A stretch of 64,000 bases of DNA, from NCBI GenBank assembly GCA_036936605.1, contig JAUPFV010000001.1, positions 313,922,809 through 313,986,808 of the forward strand, given 5' to 3'. Numbering within the stretch: position 1 is the stretch's first letter; the number at the start of each line of letters is the position of its first letter. Positions 44,351-57,974 of the stretch are shown here, in pieces. Below the pieces are notes generated by a model. That model searched no databases, was not told where the DNA came from, and saw only the letters and a list, made by a program, of their open reading frames with translations. A program made the position numbers and the translations under genes. This stretch comes from Limnanthes douglasii subsp. nivea. Its lineage: Eukaryota; Streptophyta; Magnoliopsida; Brassicales; Limnanthaceae.

Positions 44351-45495
44351 TAATTAACGCAAGAACATTTGTGTGGCTCCTTTTTGTAACAAAAAGATAC
44401 TGACCCGGTTAGAACACTCTCACCTCTCCAATCACATTCTTTATTCATAAGTGCTCTTATCGGTAAGAGGGTCGTGTTATTCTTCTCTAGTATAATGATC
44501 TACATCATTGATTCCTAACAAGAGCATAATGTTATGCTTTCAATTCTTAAAATTTGTCCCCTCTCCTTTGACAGAAATGGAACATAATAGAGTTTCTTAT
44601 TTTTTTTATCAAAAATTGAACAGAAAAAAAAAACAAAACAAAATGTTGAATTAATGATAAAAAAATTGTTAATACCAAACAAAAACTTATGACATACATA
44701 CTGAAATTTTTAAGTTATAATTTAAATATGCATCCATATGAATTAACTCATCATAATCTTTAACGGATACTTTTGGACTAACTCTTTAAGGAAAAAATTA
44801 TTGGTTCATAACGAGATATGATCAAACCACTATTTGGGACGATTTAATTATTCCATGCCCTACTTAACCAACACCATTCAAAAATTTAATCTAGTTGTGC
44901 ATAAATATACGACGTGTAAAAGGAACAAAAACATCATGCAGTAGCTTTTAGCTCACCTTCAGATAAATTTATGCACAACCTTCTTTTGGTACTACTTATG
45001 AATACAACTATGATTATTTGCGTGAATGACCAAACTTCTTTCATGTATAACTTTCCAATATGGATAACTTTAGTGATATATCTAGTTTTTCAATATATAT
45101 CTAGATAACGAACATATGAAGTGTTCATGAGTGAATCACGTCGAACAATGTTTTTCTTTACCGAACATAATCTATGTTTTGTATTTATAATATAATACGA
45201 ACATATGTAGCAGTTTCTAGGATGTGGATCAAAGCCTTAGATATATATATAAGAAGATGAAAAACTTAAAACAAAATATCATTAGATAAGGAGGACATCA
45301 CCCTATACATCTCAAGGACCAAGTATTCAATGGTTGTAGGTCATTTTTCATGCATCCCCAAAGGCCATACATTCATGACACTAACATGCATCTTAAAAAA
45401 ATATAGAGCTTAAGCAACATAATTTTGCATAATTGAATTACTAGAAGACCCACATGTATAAAATAGCTACCTGAAAATCAATGCGAAGACAAACC
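44351..45495. other. intergenic, nothing recognised
   Basis: A+T-rich with a purine/A-run near 44620-44640. No coding motif or repeat partner seen. Confidence 0.45.
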
Positions 45496-45511
45496 AGCTC
45501 GATACGACAAC

Positions 45512-45731
45512 GCCCCCAAGGGGTAGCCAAGTTGGTTGAGCATGGCATTCTTATAACCAAAAGGTCATGAGTTCGAGTCCCTCTGCATACGCTTTCTCGG
45601 CTGAGCCTGTCACCTTGTGTGGTTTACCTTCTGGCGTTGGTTTGCAGGCTATCGCGTCAGACTGAGGGTTTACCCTGTGTGCACTCATTGCACTCTGAGT
45701 AGCGGCTGCGGGTTCCCTCCGAAAAAAAAAA
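45512..45731 (+). mobile_element. tRNA-derived SINE
   Basis: 220 bp. The 5' part is tRNA-like with a pol III A box TAGCCAAGTTGG (45524-45535) and B box GAGTTCGAGTCC (45569-45580). A tRNA-unrelated body follows (GCGGCTGCGGGTTCCC near 45703-45718), then a short A-tail. It is flanked by a perfect 16-bp duplication AGCTCGATACGACAAC at 45496-45511 and 45732-45747, the mark of LINE-machinery insertion. It is G+C-richer than its surroundings and looks recent. The body resembles Au-type plant SINEs. Confidence 0.93.
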
Positions 45732-45747
45732 AGCTCGATACGACAAC

Positions 45748-47130
45748 TTACTGTACTCCATGATTCTTCTTTTGTTTCTGAATTAATTTTTTTTTTAGTC
45801 CATAAGGTTAAAAATGAAAACTTGAATCATATATCATTAATTTTCACAAGAAACATACATTTATTCAATTAAATATGAATCTAAATCGTACAATTCTAAA
45901 AAATATAGATATAACCATATCTAGGATAATTGTACCTAAATATTTTAAGATAAAGAAATTAATTTGGATACCAATCCATTAATAATCTAATTTTCGCCTT
46001 AAAGAAACTAATATAATCAAAAGATTATTTGCGTATTACATGATTTTTTTTACTTTTTATTAGTATGTTGAGATCCCGGTTGTGATGATTATGGATCTTC
46101 TACAAGTTCATGAGTTTTCTTCGCTAGGGATCTTCATGAAATATTAGAATATTTTTGGAAGCTTAATGATATGAAGCTATTAATGCAGTGCATTTCAATG
46201 AAGATATAAAGTCTAAAGAAAAGAAAAAACTATGATGTATATTTTCTCTATTACGATAATAGTTTATGAAAACCTTTTTGTACCGGGGGTCATGATTGAA
46301 GGTCATATATATAGCTTATAAATTCACTTATAATTTGGGATTAATAATATCAGTATCCAATGGTCTTGTATCTCCTAAGGATTATAGCATTTATTGGACT
46401 AATCATCCTCTTAGGTGAAATGTTGGGTGATATAACTATCCTTCATTGTGCATATTTATCTAATCGGTATCTATATAAAATAATCTATGACACTATTGTA
46501 TTATTATTGTAGATCCAATTGTTAATTATTAATTAGTGATTATATTTTATTAATTACAATAAATTTTATAATAGCTCGGATATTCTAAATATACATGGAT
46601 GATATATTCCAATTTATGATATATGTACATATTATGTCAAATATAAAGATTGTATGATGAATCACTTACCATAATGACTTTAGTACACTGATAAAAAAAA
46701 TAAGCACGATTCTTTTTGTTATTTATTATTTTATAGTTGTTTCTTACGCTTTCAATATGAATACCTCATTTTAAAAAGAAACGGACCATGTATATTTAAG
46801 TATTAAACATATGATAAATGACTAAGATTTTGGTTACTCGGTTATTTGTGGTATTAAATATCAAATATATCATGCACTCTTAATAAAGTTTATATTCCTG
46901 TTATGTATGGTTTTTGTTTTGTAATTTTCAAAACTTCAATCGCAAATTTGTTTATAATATCCGGAAAACAAATTTGACATTTCTTTGCAAAAACTTCCCT
47001 AGAAAAACTTATGAATGAAATCTTATCATAAAATTTAAAAAACATTTATATATATATATATATATAATATACTAATGAAATTAATCATCTATTATCTTGT
47101 TTCGTTATAAGTACTTAAAAATAACATGTT
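45748..47130. other. A+T-rich intergenic
   Basis: No gene seen. An (AT)n microsatellite lies at 47047-47067. Confidence 0.5.
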
Positions 47131-47590
47131 TTACCTGATTTGAAATATGACATGTCTTGTTTATACACATTAATTTGCATGATGATTTTTATGTATTATA
47201 TCCTATTTTGTTAATATATTGTTGAACGATTAATATTTTATTTTATATATTATTCTCATATATTGATTGTTTTTTCTCTATATAAACAAGGCATGATATA
47301 ATATTATATTATATTATGTCTTATTCAAATATATTGATTGTTTTATTTCATATATAAAGGTATACTATATTTTATATATTATATCATGTTTTGTTTATAT
47401 ATGTGAAAACAGCAAATCTTCTTCAAATATATTGATTATTTTTATCTTGATAAACAATGCACGATATATTATATCATGATTTATTAAAATATATTGCTTG
47501 TTTTTTACTATATAATCACTGCATGATATATTTTATATATTATATATTGTATTGTTCAAATATATTGATGATTGTTTACCTATACAAAAA
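47130..47590. repeat. A+T-rich degenerate tandem repeat, ~80-bp period
   Basis: Five to six irregular units with the cores CAAATATATTGATTGTTTT and GCATGATATATTATAT recur about every 75-100 bp (for example near 47255, 47325, 47428, 47490 and 47560). Strongly diverged. Confidence 0.65.
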
Positions 47591-48149
47591 CTAAGTGTTA
47601 ATTTCCGAATTCAATCTTACAAACAATCTGAATTTGATATAATTCTTGTTTATTAGTGATACATATTTATGCGATTATTTATTAATATATCATTATCAAC
47701 GATAGTCAATACATCAATAAGCATATGGCGATCCATCCTAATAGAGAAATTTCAATAATCTCCCACTTTGATCATCATATTCTACTAAAAGATAGATGTA
47801 ATTAATGAAGCTTCTATAACTCCATTTTTCATAGATAAAGTGAACAATCTCGTATATGACGACTAACAACAAATTGATAAAGGCATATTCATCGCATTAA
47901 TATACGTAAATGAAAAAACGATAGTCACATCATCAACAATAATCAATTACATGGATCTATTACGTTGTGTAACATAAAAATAATATGAAATGTAATTGTG
48001 CAAATATATTATTAATTGGTCTCAAGGTTCACTTAAATATCAAGAGAATTTAATTAAACTAAATGGGCATACTTATAATATATGTTTAATAATAAAACTT
48101 AAGTGCGTATAATCAAATAGAAAATATAAATAATGACCTATTAAAAAAC

Positions 48150-49480
48150 TTTATTGAGATTAATTCTCCTCTAAAAAAACAAGACTCGCCATAATGGTGT
48201 GTTTAGCAACATTTCTGTAAAAGGAACTATCACTATGGGGTTTGTCCCAATATGCTCTATGTTTGATGACTCTATACTCTTCTTTAACAGACATGAACTT
48301 GATATCTATATGCTTGGACTTAGCCGAACTCTTGCTATAATTTGAATAATGAACTACAAAAACATTGTTATAATATAGACTTAAGGTATTTTCTATCCTT
48401 TTACTGTAACAAAAAAATAAAAACAATTATCTAAATCTGAGTCGGAATATCCAATGATCTTCATATTATCTCACTCCATATATAGTCAACATGTGTCTTT
48501 TTTTCGTTATAAAAATCATAGGACTCATTTTATTACTTTCCAATGGTTCATCCCCGGATTAATTACATATCTTCTCAAAATTTTGACAACAAAGGCAATA
48601 TATGGCCTTGTACAAACTTGGGCATACATCAAACTCTTGACTCTTAAAGCATATGAAATGTTTTGTATTTTCTTAATCTCTGAATTTGTCTTGGGATATT
48701 AAGTTAGAATTAATTTATCCTCTTTTAGAATTAGGGTATTCAAGGGCTTTCTATTCGTTATTTTGAAACATAGCAAAATATTTTTAATATACATGCCTTT
48801 TGTGACAATCTCAAGATTCCACGGGAATGATCCAAGTGAATCTCTATTCTGATACAAAATTTGCATTACAAAGATATTATATATATAATTTCTTTGACAT
48901 AAATCTATTTGTAGCATGTAATAATTCATTTTCATTTGTGGCCAAAAGTATGTCATCAACATACTACACTAAAAATCTCAATCCTCAACTAAGTTCATCT
49001 CAAAACCAAATGATATTATTACCTCAAAGAACTTATCATACAACTGTCGAAACGCATGTCACCAATAAAAAAAATCACGTTGTGCCATATAGATTGATTC
49101 CTCAATGTCGACATTAAGAAAATCATCATTAACATCCCTTTATTGAAGCTTTAAGTCAAAGTTTGCAACTAGTGTCATGATTGTCTTAAAAGAGTCCTTT
49201 GATGGAACTAGAGAAAACATCTCACTAAAGTTAATATCGCGTTCTAAGTATAACTGTTTTCCATAAGTCATACTTTTTATCTCTCCACAATACCCTTAGA
49301 ATCCCATTCGGTTTAATAAATTTACTTACATCTAATAGACTTATTTCCTCAGGTGATTGGACAAGCTTCCAAAATGCATTATCTGAATTTAACTTATACA
49401 ATGTTTTTAGAACGTTAATCCACAATAAATAATCTGAACTCTTCAAAACAAGAAATATTGTTTAACATTATGTCACATGA
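48150..49480 (-). pseudogene. copia relic D: RT and RNase H
   Basis: Minus strand, reading down from 49446: NAFWKLVQSPEEISLLDVSK and KPNGILRVLWRDKKYD (RT fingers). 48699-48962 follows with a frame-shifted VDDI box (MLMTYFWPQ comes from a YVDDILLAT-like box) and the VTKGMYIKNILL block. 48534-48635 carries a well-kept connection, SLMYAQVCTRPYIAFVVKI and NPGMNHWK. Near 48425-48490 IIGYSDSDL starts RNase H, and SKHIDIKFMSVKEE at 48270-48315 ends it. Gag, integrase and LTRs are not seen. Same family type as relic C. Confidence 0.8.
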
Positions 49481-49489
49481 AGCTTTATA

Positions 49490-52200
49490 TATATCACCAT
49501 CACCGAGGATTCAAACATGGGTGGTCGCAGCCGTATCAACCCACCGTGTGTATCTTGCTATTGAAACTAAATTGACTTTTAAACAAACTAGAGTTCTTTG
49601 ATTAACTTTAGATTTCATTTTCATATAAGCTCGGTACTTTTTACATTCGTTTTCTATATTTCATGTCATATAACAAAAGAAACATCATCATGTTTCAGAT
49701 GATCCCTTTAGTTTATCTGCACGTAAACTAGAGGCTTTAACAAATACTCTATAGTTTTTTATGTTGATAACTCACCATATGCACCTCAGAACATTTTTGT
49801 TACATCTTTTCCCATTCTTGAGTAACATGAGAAATTAGTTCACTAATTGTTCACTTCTCGTGTTGAGGAAAAGACTGAAGTGTAAACACTATCACAACTT
49901 CATCTTCAAGGTCAATCTTAATTGTCTTTAACTTTAAGACATTCATTATCACTTATATTTTTCTAACGGTTAAAAGTACTTACATATGTTGGATTGATAA
50001 CACATGCAACAAATAGCACATAAACACATTCATTAACATATAAACTTAGAATAATGCTTAAATATGAATTTAAAATGTAACATTTAACCTTAATTCGCTA
50101 ATAATATACTATGTTTTGAGCAAGCATACTAACATGTACTTACATAAGTTTGAGACAAGCCTATGTTGATCCAATTTTAATCGACTTAATTTGGGAAACA
50201 CTCCAACAAGAATCATTGTGTTGTGATATATTAGGTTAGGTTCCTTATTTTGATCAAATACTTAATCACCAATTCATAGTTGATAATCTTTTGTTCACAA
50301 TTAATTATGATAATAATTTAACCTTCCTTTAGGTCGATAATGCTTGCAATAAAATTAATCATGAACCCATCAAAACCTAAGTAATTCAGTTCACCAACAA
50401 AGATCACTACGGTGTGATACGTTAACTTCATGATATAGTTACCAAAGTTAATGTAACCTTAATCAAACAATCCACGTAACACATAAACACTGAACAACCA
50501 CATATGGTTTATGTCTAAATAAATTAACTTTATAGGTGAGCATATCGTGCAAAGTCAAAATGTGAGTTTTTTGTTACAATAATAACATCATCGCACCAAC
50601 AGCTACATATGGCATCTGAGTGGTTTGAGTTGTTGTTGCATCACCACCAAGGCTATTGCAAAAACGATGTCAACCCACAGTTTGTCTCGAAAACCATTAA
50701 AAGGGCACTATTATTTTTTGGTTTGATTAAGGCTTAATGTATTCCGAAGGTACTCTTTTCTCGCTACACCACGAATCTAAATTCATAAAAATATACTAAA
50801 TTTCTTTTAAAATTTATGATAGATTAAATATAAATGTTAGCATACTTTAATCCTTAATCAATTAAATAACATACAATTTAAAACTCTAGATCCATATGTC
50901 ACCGCCAAATCAATCAAGAATTAATACGAGACGTGGATCCTTTATAAAAAAATATAATCATATGCTTATCATATTTATGTTAAAAATAAAAATTCTAACA
51001 TTTAAGGTTAAAAAGGTGGACTCAATACCACTTATTAGGATTGGTGAATCCTACTTAAACTTTAATAAACCCTTTAAACAATTGAATTTTTTCTTGAAGT
51101 GCGGAATTAAAAAGCTCATAATACTTTCTAATTATTTTCTTTATTTCTTTCACACACAACTTAGTGTTATAAGTTGTTCATTCCTTATTTTTTAGTAACT
51201 TATTATTTTCTTAAGAAATAGGTCACTAAACACCAAATTACTTTAGATATTATCATTAGGATATGATATTATAACCCGGAGGAACCCATATTTCTTTTAG
51301 TTTTGTCATGAAAAATTGAATTCTAAAAAAAGAAAACAACAATGCTCGCCATAATGAGCCAAAAAATAACTATATTAAATGTTTTTCAATGTGTGTGGCC
51401 GCGATAAATGGTTTATCGCAACAGAAAAATATCTCGTCACTGCAACGAGCATGGATCATTAGCACAATGATTGGGTTGTTCTTATGGTTAATACATTCAG
51501 AACCCATATCCTAGCATTGACCTTTTTATGCTAAAACTTGTAATTTATAGGATATGTGCTCAAATGGGTACGATAAAGATCTATAATTTAAAAGTCATGA
51601 TCATCTTGACCGAGTACTAATTATTGAAAGAATGACTATGACAAATTTTGAGAATTGACATGCTCTTGCATTCTACATCGAGGAAAACGACTTGTGTTGT
51701 TGCGGTGAGCATGTGGCCTATGATTTAGAACATGTAGACTCATTTTCAGATGCCCTTTAAACCCTCATTGCACCACTTTGAGTAATGTTCTTCCAATCTT
51801 ACAAATTCTCAATTAGACGCCTCTCTAAAAAAATTTAATCCAATCATTTTATTTAATCATATTTTAACAATATTTTACTCGATTAAATGACATCATTCAT
51901 ATATTCACCGAGTTAATATTTATGATAAAATAAATATATTTTAATTTGAGTTTATCTTAGTGTAAAAATAACAAAGCAAGATAGAACCTTTGGTAGCCGT
52001 AAATTTAAATAAATTATCTCATATGGTTAATTAGCAACCTCACATGCATATTTATTTTTACTAGTTTGTTTATCCTTAGTTTTTTTACTAACCAGCAACC
52101 TTACACACAAATTTGTAGCTCTTTTAACGAATGAGTTTCTTTTCTTATTGAAGTTAATGTTTGGATCTCAAACTCTGTAGTTTAATATGATATATGGATT
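49490..52200. other. intergenic, nothing recognised
   Basis: A+T-rich without a supported gene. The plus-strand frame 50896-51195 has no family resemblance and no codon pattern that supports it. Parts may be debris of relics D and E. Confidence 0.45.
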
Positions 52201-52209
52201 TGTTTATTT

Positions 52210-55200
52210 GAACTTAAAAAAATAACATCACTTGCACATGTAAACATCCACCCATAGTCGATTTGTTATTGGGTGGGTTTATAATTCACAAGTATCCTTA
52301 GAAAACTGAAATATTGAAACACACTTTCTTGGTCTATTATAAGTATCCAAGAAACCTTCTAATAATGTTACAATGCTTTATACTTGGATTACTTGCAAAT
52401 TGACTCAAAGAACTAACTACCAATGAAATATTAACTTTATTATATAAAATCGCATACATGAGGTTTCTTAAAACACTAGTGTATTCTAATTGAGTCATCT
52501 CTCTTCCAACATTATCTTCAAGTTTTAATCTTGGATTAAGTAATGTATTTGTCTCGTAAATATTAGATGACTAAACTTATCAAGTAGCTTTTAAATATAG
52601 TGAAATTGGCTTAGGATATAACTCCCACTATTTTGGATTATTTATATATCTAGAATAATAGCCACATCTTAAAAATGTTCATTCTGAAAGTATATGAATA
52701 AACTTATTTTTTCTAAAACTTCTCTTATATTTTTACTCAAAATAAGTAAGTCAATATATATAGGCACATACCAAGGATTGTTTGTACATACACTAGTATA
52801 TACATTTTTTGGACTATTGTGCTTATTTCATTGAGTACTATGATATAATTTCGTACATTTCTTAAGTTATTGTATTAAATAATATAATGATTTAACAAGC
52901 CTACTTTTTATTCATTATCTAGAAGGATAAATCTCAATAGTGGTTCATGTAGACCTCTTCGTCAAGATCATCAGATAAGAATAATATTTTTATTTATATC
53001 TGGCAAATTTTAAAATCATATAGCATTGAAATTATAAATGCATTTTATACCTATGGCTCTCGCGACTAGAGAATGTATGTCAAAGTAATCTATTATTTTA
53101 TTTTGTCAAAACTCTTGGCAACCACTATACTTTTGAATGTTTGAATGAGTCCATCCATGTGGTTTTTCTTTCACAATCTAACTTACAAATAATATCTCTT
53201 GAACCCAAAGTTAAATCGATAAATTCTTAAACGTGATTATATATTAGATATTATACTCACCACCAATGCGATTTTAGGTCTAGCACAAACCATGACATTC
53301 ATGAGACTGTTTACAGTACTAGTATGAGGTACATTAGTTATGTATGTATCTCATTGTCTATATTTGAAAACTAAGAAGCACTTATCAACAAATGGACAAC
53401 CCAAAGAGTATATATTGTTTTAGTCTTTCTGTATCTATACTGAAGCATTTTGAAATCTTCAGTAATATTGTGGTTGTGTGTAATCTTGATTTATTTTTAG
53501 TTGTTTTTGTATCTATAATTTATGAATCTTCTCCACCTGACTGGAAGAAATCAACAATTTAGCAACATATAACGATAGATATATGAAAGAACTATCATGT
53601 AATTTCCAAATATAGACATTGATCAAACTAAATTATGGAATAGTAATACCTTTTATAATTGATCAGATCTCAAATATAATCTTCTTGGAAATACTTTATT
53701 TTACAATACAAAGACCTTTTCAAACTAAAACCCAATTTTTATCATAATTTCCTTATAACCATTTGTTATAACCTACATATCTTTCCATCGAGATGTTGAC
53801 TCAAGATCATCCAAAGGTACTAGTACGAATAAAATCCCAATGGAGGAATGCTCAACCACCAGAGATAACACTTTATTATAGTCAATTCATTTTCATTGAG
53901 CTTACCTCTTTGTAATCAGTCTTCTCTCACATATAATACTATATATTTAAAGTTTAGCTTCCTTTTTATGTGGATAAATTTCAACCAATGAATTTTTTAT
54001 CTTTCGGAAATTTTACTAGATATCGAATCTTATTTTTAAAAAAAATATCTTTTTAGATATAGCAATATTTAGTCAAGTTTTTGCAGAATTTCAAGCGGCT
54101 TCTTTGAAGTTGGAAATAAATTCATCATCTCTTATCGGAAGAGTAAAAAAAATATTATATCAAGGTGGTAATCCCACTAAATTCGTATTTTTCGTAGCCT
54201 AATGTCTCTTATTTGTGTCCTTAGAGTAAGTGGATCTTTCTAGTAGGTGAGATCTTGTTATTCATTTTTAATTTTAATTTCAATATCTTTATTTCTAGTA
54301 GAAGTTACATCTTGTAAATAAATTATTTCAAACTCCACATATTGGAGATTACTAGTAATTTTATGCTTCAATTGAGTACAATACTATGTATTTTTTATTT
54401 TGAACATAATGCTCTCATTAAATATAAATCTTTACAAATTATAAGTTTCTTCTTTTTCGAGAACACCACAACATGTAACCTTTGATACAACTCCTAAAAA
54501 TAAGAAATATATGTGTTTTGGACATACGTGAAGTTTAGTTTCAATCACATGATAATAAACTAAACACTTAAATATATGTAAATAAAAATGCATATTTAAA
54601 TGACCTTAACTCATTGAGTATTTTCATTTCCAATGTTGTTGGTGCTAAAGAATTCATAATATGACTTGCATATGTAAACTTCTGAGTAAAATTGTTTCCT
54701 CAAACCAGATTGTGCTACCATACAACACACTTTTGCAAGTAAGGTTATGGTAAAATATTTTTAGTTGTGAAGTGTTGATGGATACCTTCGCACACTTTCA
54801 TAAACGTGATGTTTTTTTTTCTCCTCTTTCTCATTTTCCTCTCTCTTTTTTTGAAACTTTGAATTTATATCCAATATGATTTTAATTTATTCTTGTAACA
54901 ACTAAATATTGCAAAATAATAACAAACATTTCGTGTCTACACTGAAAATACCTCGAGTTTCATCTTAGAATGCAACAACTGAACATCTTATATTATAAGA
55001 AGATGAATTTGCAAGACACAAAACATCAGTATGCATATAATTAATGATATCATTTTTATGATTTATAATTTTAAATTTAACTCTAGTTTTCTTATCCAAT
55101 ATGCAATACCAACAAACTTCCATATTTCTATTCTTGTCATATTTTAACCACCATTGCTTTATCAATACTTTTAGGCTATTTTCTTTACGATATTCAATTC

Positions 55201-56520
55201 CCATATTACATAGTCTTGTAGAGTAAAAAATCATATTTTTGAACGTTTCAGTTATATTGACAACTTGTGCTAATTATGTTTTAAATAAAGTATTTTTTTA
55301 TCTTTTTCATTACGACCACGGTCCTTTGATCACCCTTAAGCTATCATTTTTACATATAAATTTTAAACCGATGGTTTTTAATACACCAAGTGAAATAAAA
55401 TTATTTGTTCAAAACCATATCAAACACTTGCAAGTTCATAAAGCATGTCATTACACCACTGAAGTTCAACTTTCTAATTCTCGACTTTTTATACAATATA
55501 TTATCTTTTATTACAACTATCATATTTTTAATAAATTATAGAAAGTAAAGCATTTTATGATATAGAGCGTCTAAGTCAAACAATCATTCTTTGTGTTAGA
55601 GTACAAATTCAACATATAGCTAACTGGAGAATTCATCATCATTGTTTACGCTTGCGACGATCATATTTGCAACATAATAATCTTTGTTTCTAAACATTGG
55701 ATAATGTTTCTTCTAATGTTAATTTTCATGACAGAAAATATATTTATCTTTGGCATAGAATATTTTATCTTTGGAACCACCTTTCAATTTAGAAGGATAT
55801 TTATTTCTTTTAATCCATGATTTGTTTATAATCTTTCATTCACAATTAATGCTTCAAAAGTCTTCTATCATATTCATTATATTTTATTACGCTTTCATTA
55901 ATAAATATAACACTATCAACATCATTATAATGAATATTAATATTTTGTAGATTAGAGTAGTAGTCAAATAGTTGTACAAGTCATGTAATAAATTTAAAAA
56001 TATTAAAGTCTTGTCCATATCTCTAATATGTTCATCTAAATTTAGAAAATATAAAATTAATTTATTAACCATTTTAACACGAGAATTCTAAATATACCCT
56101 CATTTTAGGTTAATTGTAAAAGTTTCTTTCAAATATAGTTGATTAATTAAATATTTCTTAATGTACTTGTCTTCAAGTTTTTTTTTACTATATCGTAACA
56201 TAGGTTTCGCTCATCAAATTGTATTTTTGCACCTTAGCAATTTGCAATCGGATCGCTCTATTTGTAACACAATTCAACATTGTCCAAGCATTTGCATATA
56301 TATTTTTTAATTTTTCTTCTTCCAAAGTAAAATTTTGTTCTTGTTGAAAGAGTATATAAAATGGTTCGTATTGTCACGTCCAAAGTTACTTGTTCCATCA
56401 ACTATATCAACTTCAAATTTTATATTATGAATTGTTATCCTAGATGAACTCATTGCATCCAAATCCACAACCTCAGTCTCGTCATTTATATCAACTGTCA
56501 TTGCTCACTATATCGAATCA
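52210..56520 (-). pseudogene. copia relic E, gag to RNase H
   Basis: A decayed full-order copia pol on the minus strand. Gag: 56300-56520 and 55887-56072 (VNKLILYFLNLDEHIRDMDK, LLHDLYNYLTTTLIYK). Zinc-knuckle relic near 55700-55790 (HENQHWKKHYPMF). Pre-integrase 54965-55234 (VCWYCILDKKTRVKFK, DIINYMHTDVLCLA). RT near 52900-53060 (LDEEVYMNHY), 52740-52900 and 52580-52660 (GSYILSQFHYI, KLLDKFSHL). The connection to RNase H is near 52330-52530. Dozens of stops. Spacing fits a TNT1-94-like copia element without large insertions. LTRs were not identified. Confidence 0.78.
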
Positions 56521-56584
56521 GATTCTTTGACACCATTCTTTGTAAATTTAGACGATTAACTAGATGAATTTATAAAAATAGTGA

Positions 56585-56885
56585 AGTCCAGAGGTGGAGC
56601 AAGAGACTTCCGGGCCGATAAAGTGATGCATCGGATGAAAGAGACAAATTGATTGCCAAGCTCTTTGATGAAATCGAATAAAAGAGAAGAATTATTCTCG
56701 GTGAGAATGTTGTCGTCAACGTATAAAAGAAGGATGAGGCAACGACCATGAACTTTGTTGTGGGTCGCGCCTCACTGCAGGCACTGAATGAATGAAATGA
56801 GTGGAGATCATCCTTCCCCCTTGTTAATTACCAAGAACTTCGTTGCCACTAGTGGAAAAATGAGACCATCCCACCCAAAAATAAC
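56585..56885 (-). pseudogene. separate copia RT fragment
   Basis: Minus strand reads LILLLYVDDNILTENNSSLL then LFDFIKELGNQF, i.e. the RT catalytic box (YVDDI with Asn inserted before Ile) and the block after it. Less A+T-rich and better kept than relic E next to it, so it came from another copy. Only about 300 bp remain. Confidence 0.75.
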
Positions 56886-56899
56886 TCGGAGCCTAAAGA

Positions 56900-57565
56900 G
56901 AAGAGAGTTCAGTCTACAACAAAAGAAGCTGGCATAGCGGTTCTTTCGTTAATCTTCCCAAGAGCTTCATAGCAAACAAAAAAAACATTAAAATCTACAA
57001 ATTTTGACAATGAACCTGCCTTTTCATATATTTTAGAGTTTTTTAGTTTTAATAAATTCTTATAAAAGAAGAAAAATAAATATAAATGGCACTTCATATC
57101 AAAATAAATATATCTTAAATTTTTAAAATTTCACTTATACAAAAATATACTTAAAATTGTATGACTTGGATTAAAATTAAACTTAAACTCAATTGTAATT
57201 CATCATACATCTAAGAGTACTCTTCATAAAAGTAACATATTACAATTGCGGATCATGAGTGATCAAAATATATTTACAGTTCATTCATTGTTACATTTCA
57301 TTTCTTGTGTTTACCATACTCAGGTTCACGAATAAGGGAAAGATGGAAACCATCCCATGCATATGTTTGGGTTTTTTGCTTTGATTTCTTTCTCAAATTA
57401 TTTAAAAACAACACAACCAACACTTGGTCAAAGTAACATAGGATAAATTTGACTCAAATGGTGAATATCCATCATAGTTTTCATGTCATAAGTATTCTTT
57501 GATTGTTTAATCTTCCCATGGTCCGTCCATAAAGTAAAGTATAAAAATGTGCGAAATTTATTAAC
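56900..57565. other. intergenic, nothing recognised
   Basis: A+T-rich. No ORF, repeat pair or RNA gene seen. Confidence 0.45.
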
Positions 57566-57569
57566 CCTT

Positions 57570-57970
57570 AGAAAAGGAAGCTAAAACTCAACTTTGATGA
57601 ATTGTGTTGCAATGAATAATGTTCTATTGGTGAATTTTTATTGTAATGCGAAAGAAAAAACGTTGTAGGCGGAATGTCACACTTTACTATTTGAGCTTAA
57701 GCTTGTTTATTCTCTCTCTTTGGTTGTTGATATCATAAATGAGGATTATTAAATGGTGATTAATATCGTTAAATTTTATCCTCAATCTTGGTTTTTAATG
57801 AATGAACATTAATAAACTTTTCTTTGAGCTAAATTTGAACATGTATGTAGATAGGCTAATGGTGTTGTTGATTGGTTGGTTAAATGGGATCATAAGGTCG
57901 TCATTTTAACCCTCCTAATATTGAGTTGCAAACCATCTAGAAACATATTCATGGGACCGGGTCTTTCTAG
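57570..57970 (+). pseudogene. RNase H-like (RVT_3 type) relic
   Basis: Broken plus-strand frames read KLKLNFDELC near 57580-57610, LVVDIINEDY and VINIVKFYPQSWFL near 57720-57800, and ANGVVDWLVKWDHKV near 57858-57902. These fit the plant RNase H-like domain usually found at the end of LINE ORF2 or in small domesticated proteins (KLNFDGS ... LVVEGDS ... REANxVADxLAKWG). Stops occur throughout. The open frame 57876-58262 includes only its last residues. LINE or host origin cannot be told. Confidence 0.6.
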
Positions 57971-57974
57971 AAAT

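Noticed and set aside
45512..45600. A functional tRNA gene on the plus strand
   Set aside because: A and B boxes are present, but the fold lacks a matching acceptor stem, the unit continues into a body with an A-tail, and a 16-bp target duplication encloses it all. It is a SINE.
50896..51195. A 99-codon plus-strand gene
   Set aside because: Low-complexity Lys/Ile/Phe composition as expected from A+T-rich DNA; no motif, neighbours or splice sites to support it.
55239..55541. A 100-codon plus-strand gene
   Set aside because: It overlaps the back strand of copia relic E between recognisable pre-integrase and gag pieces.
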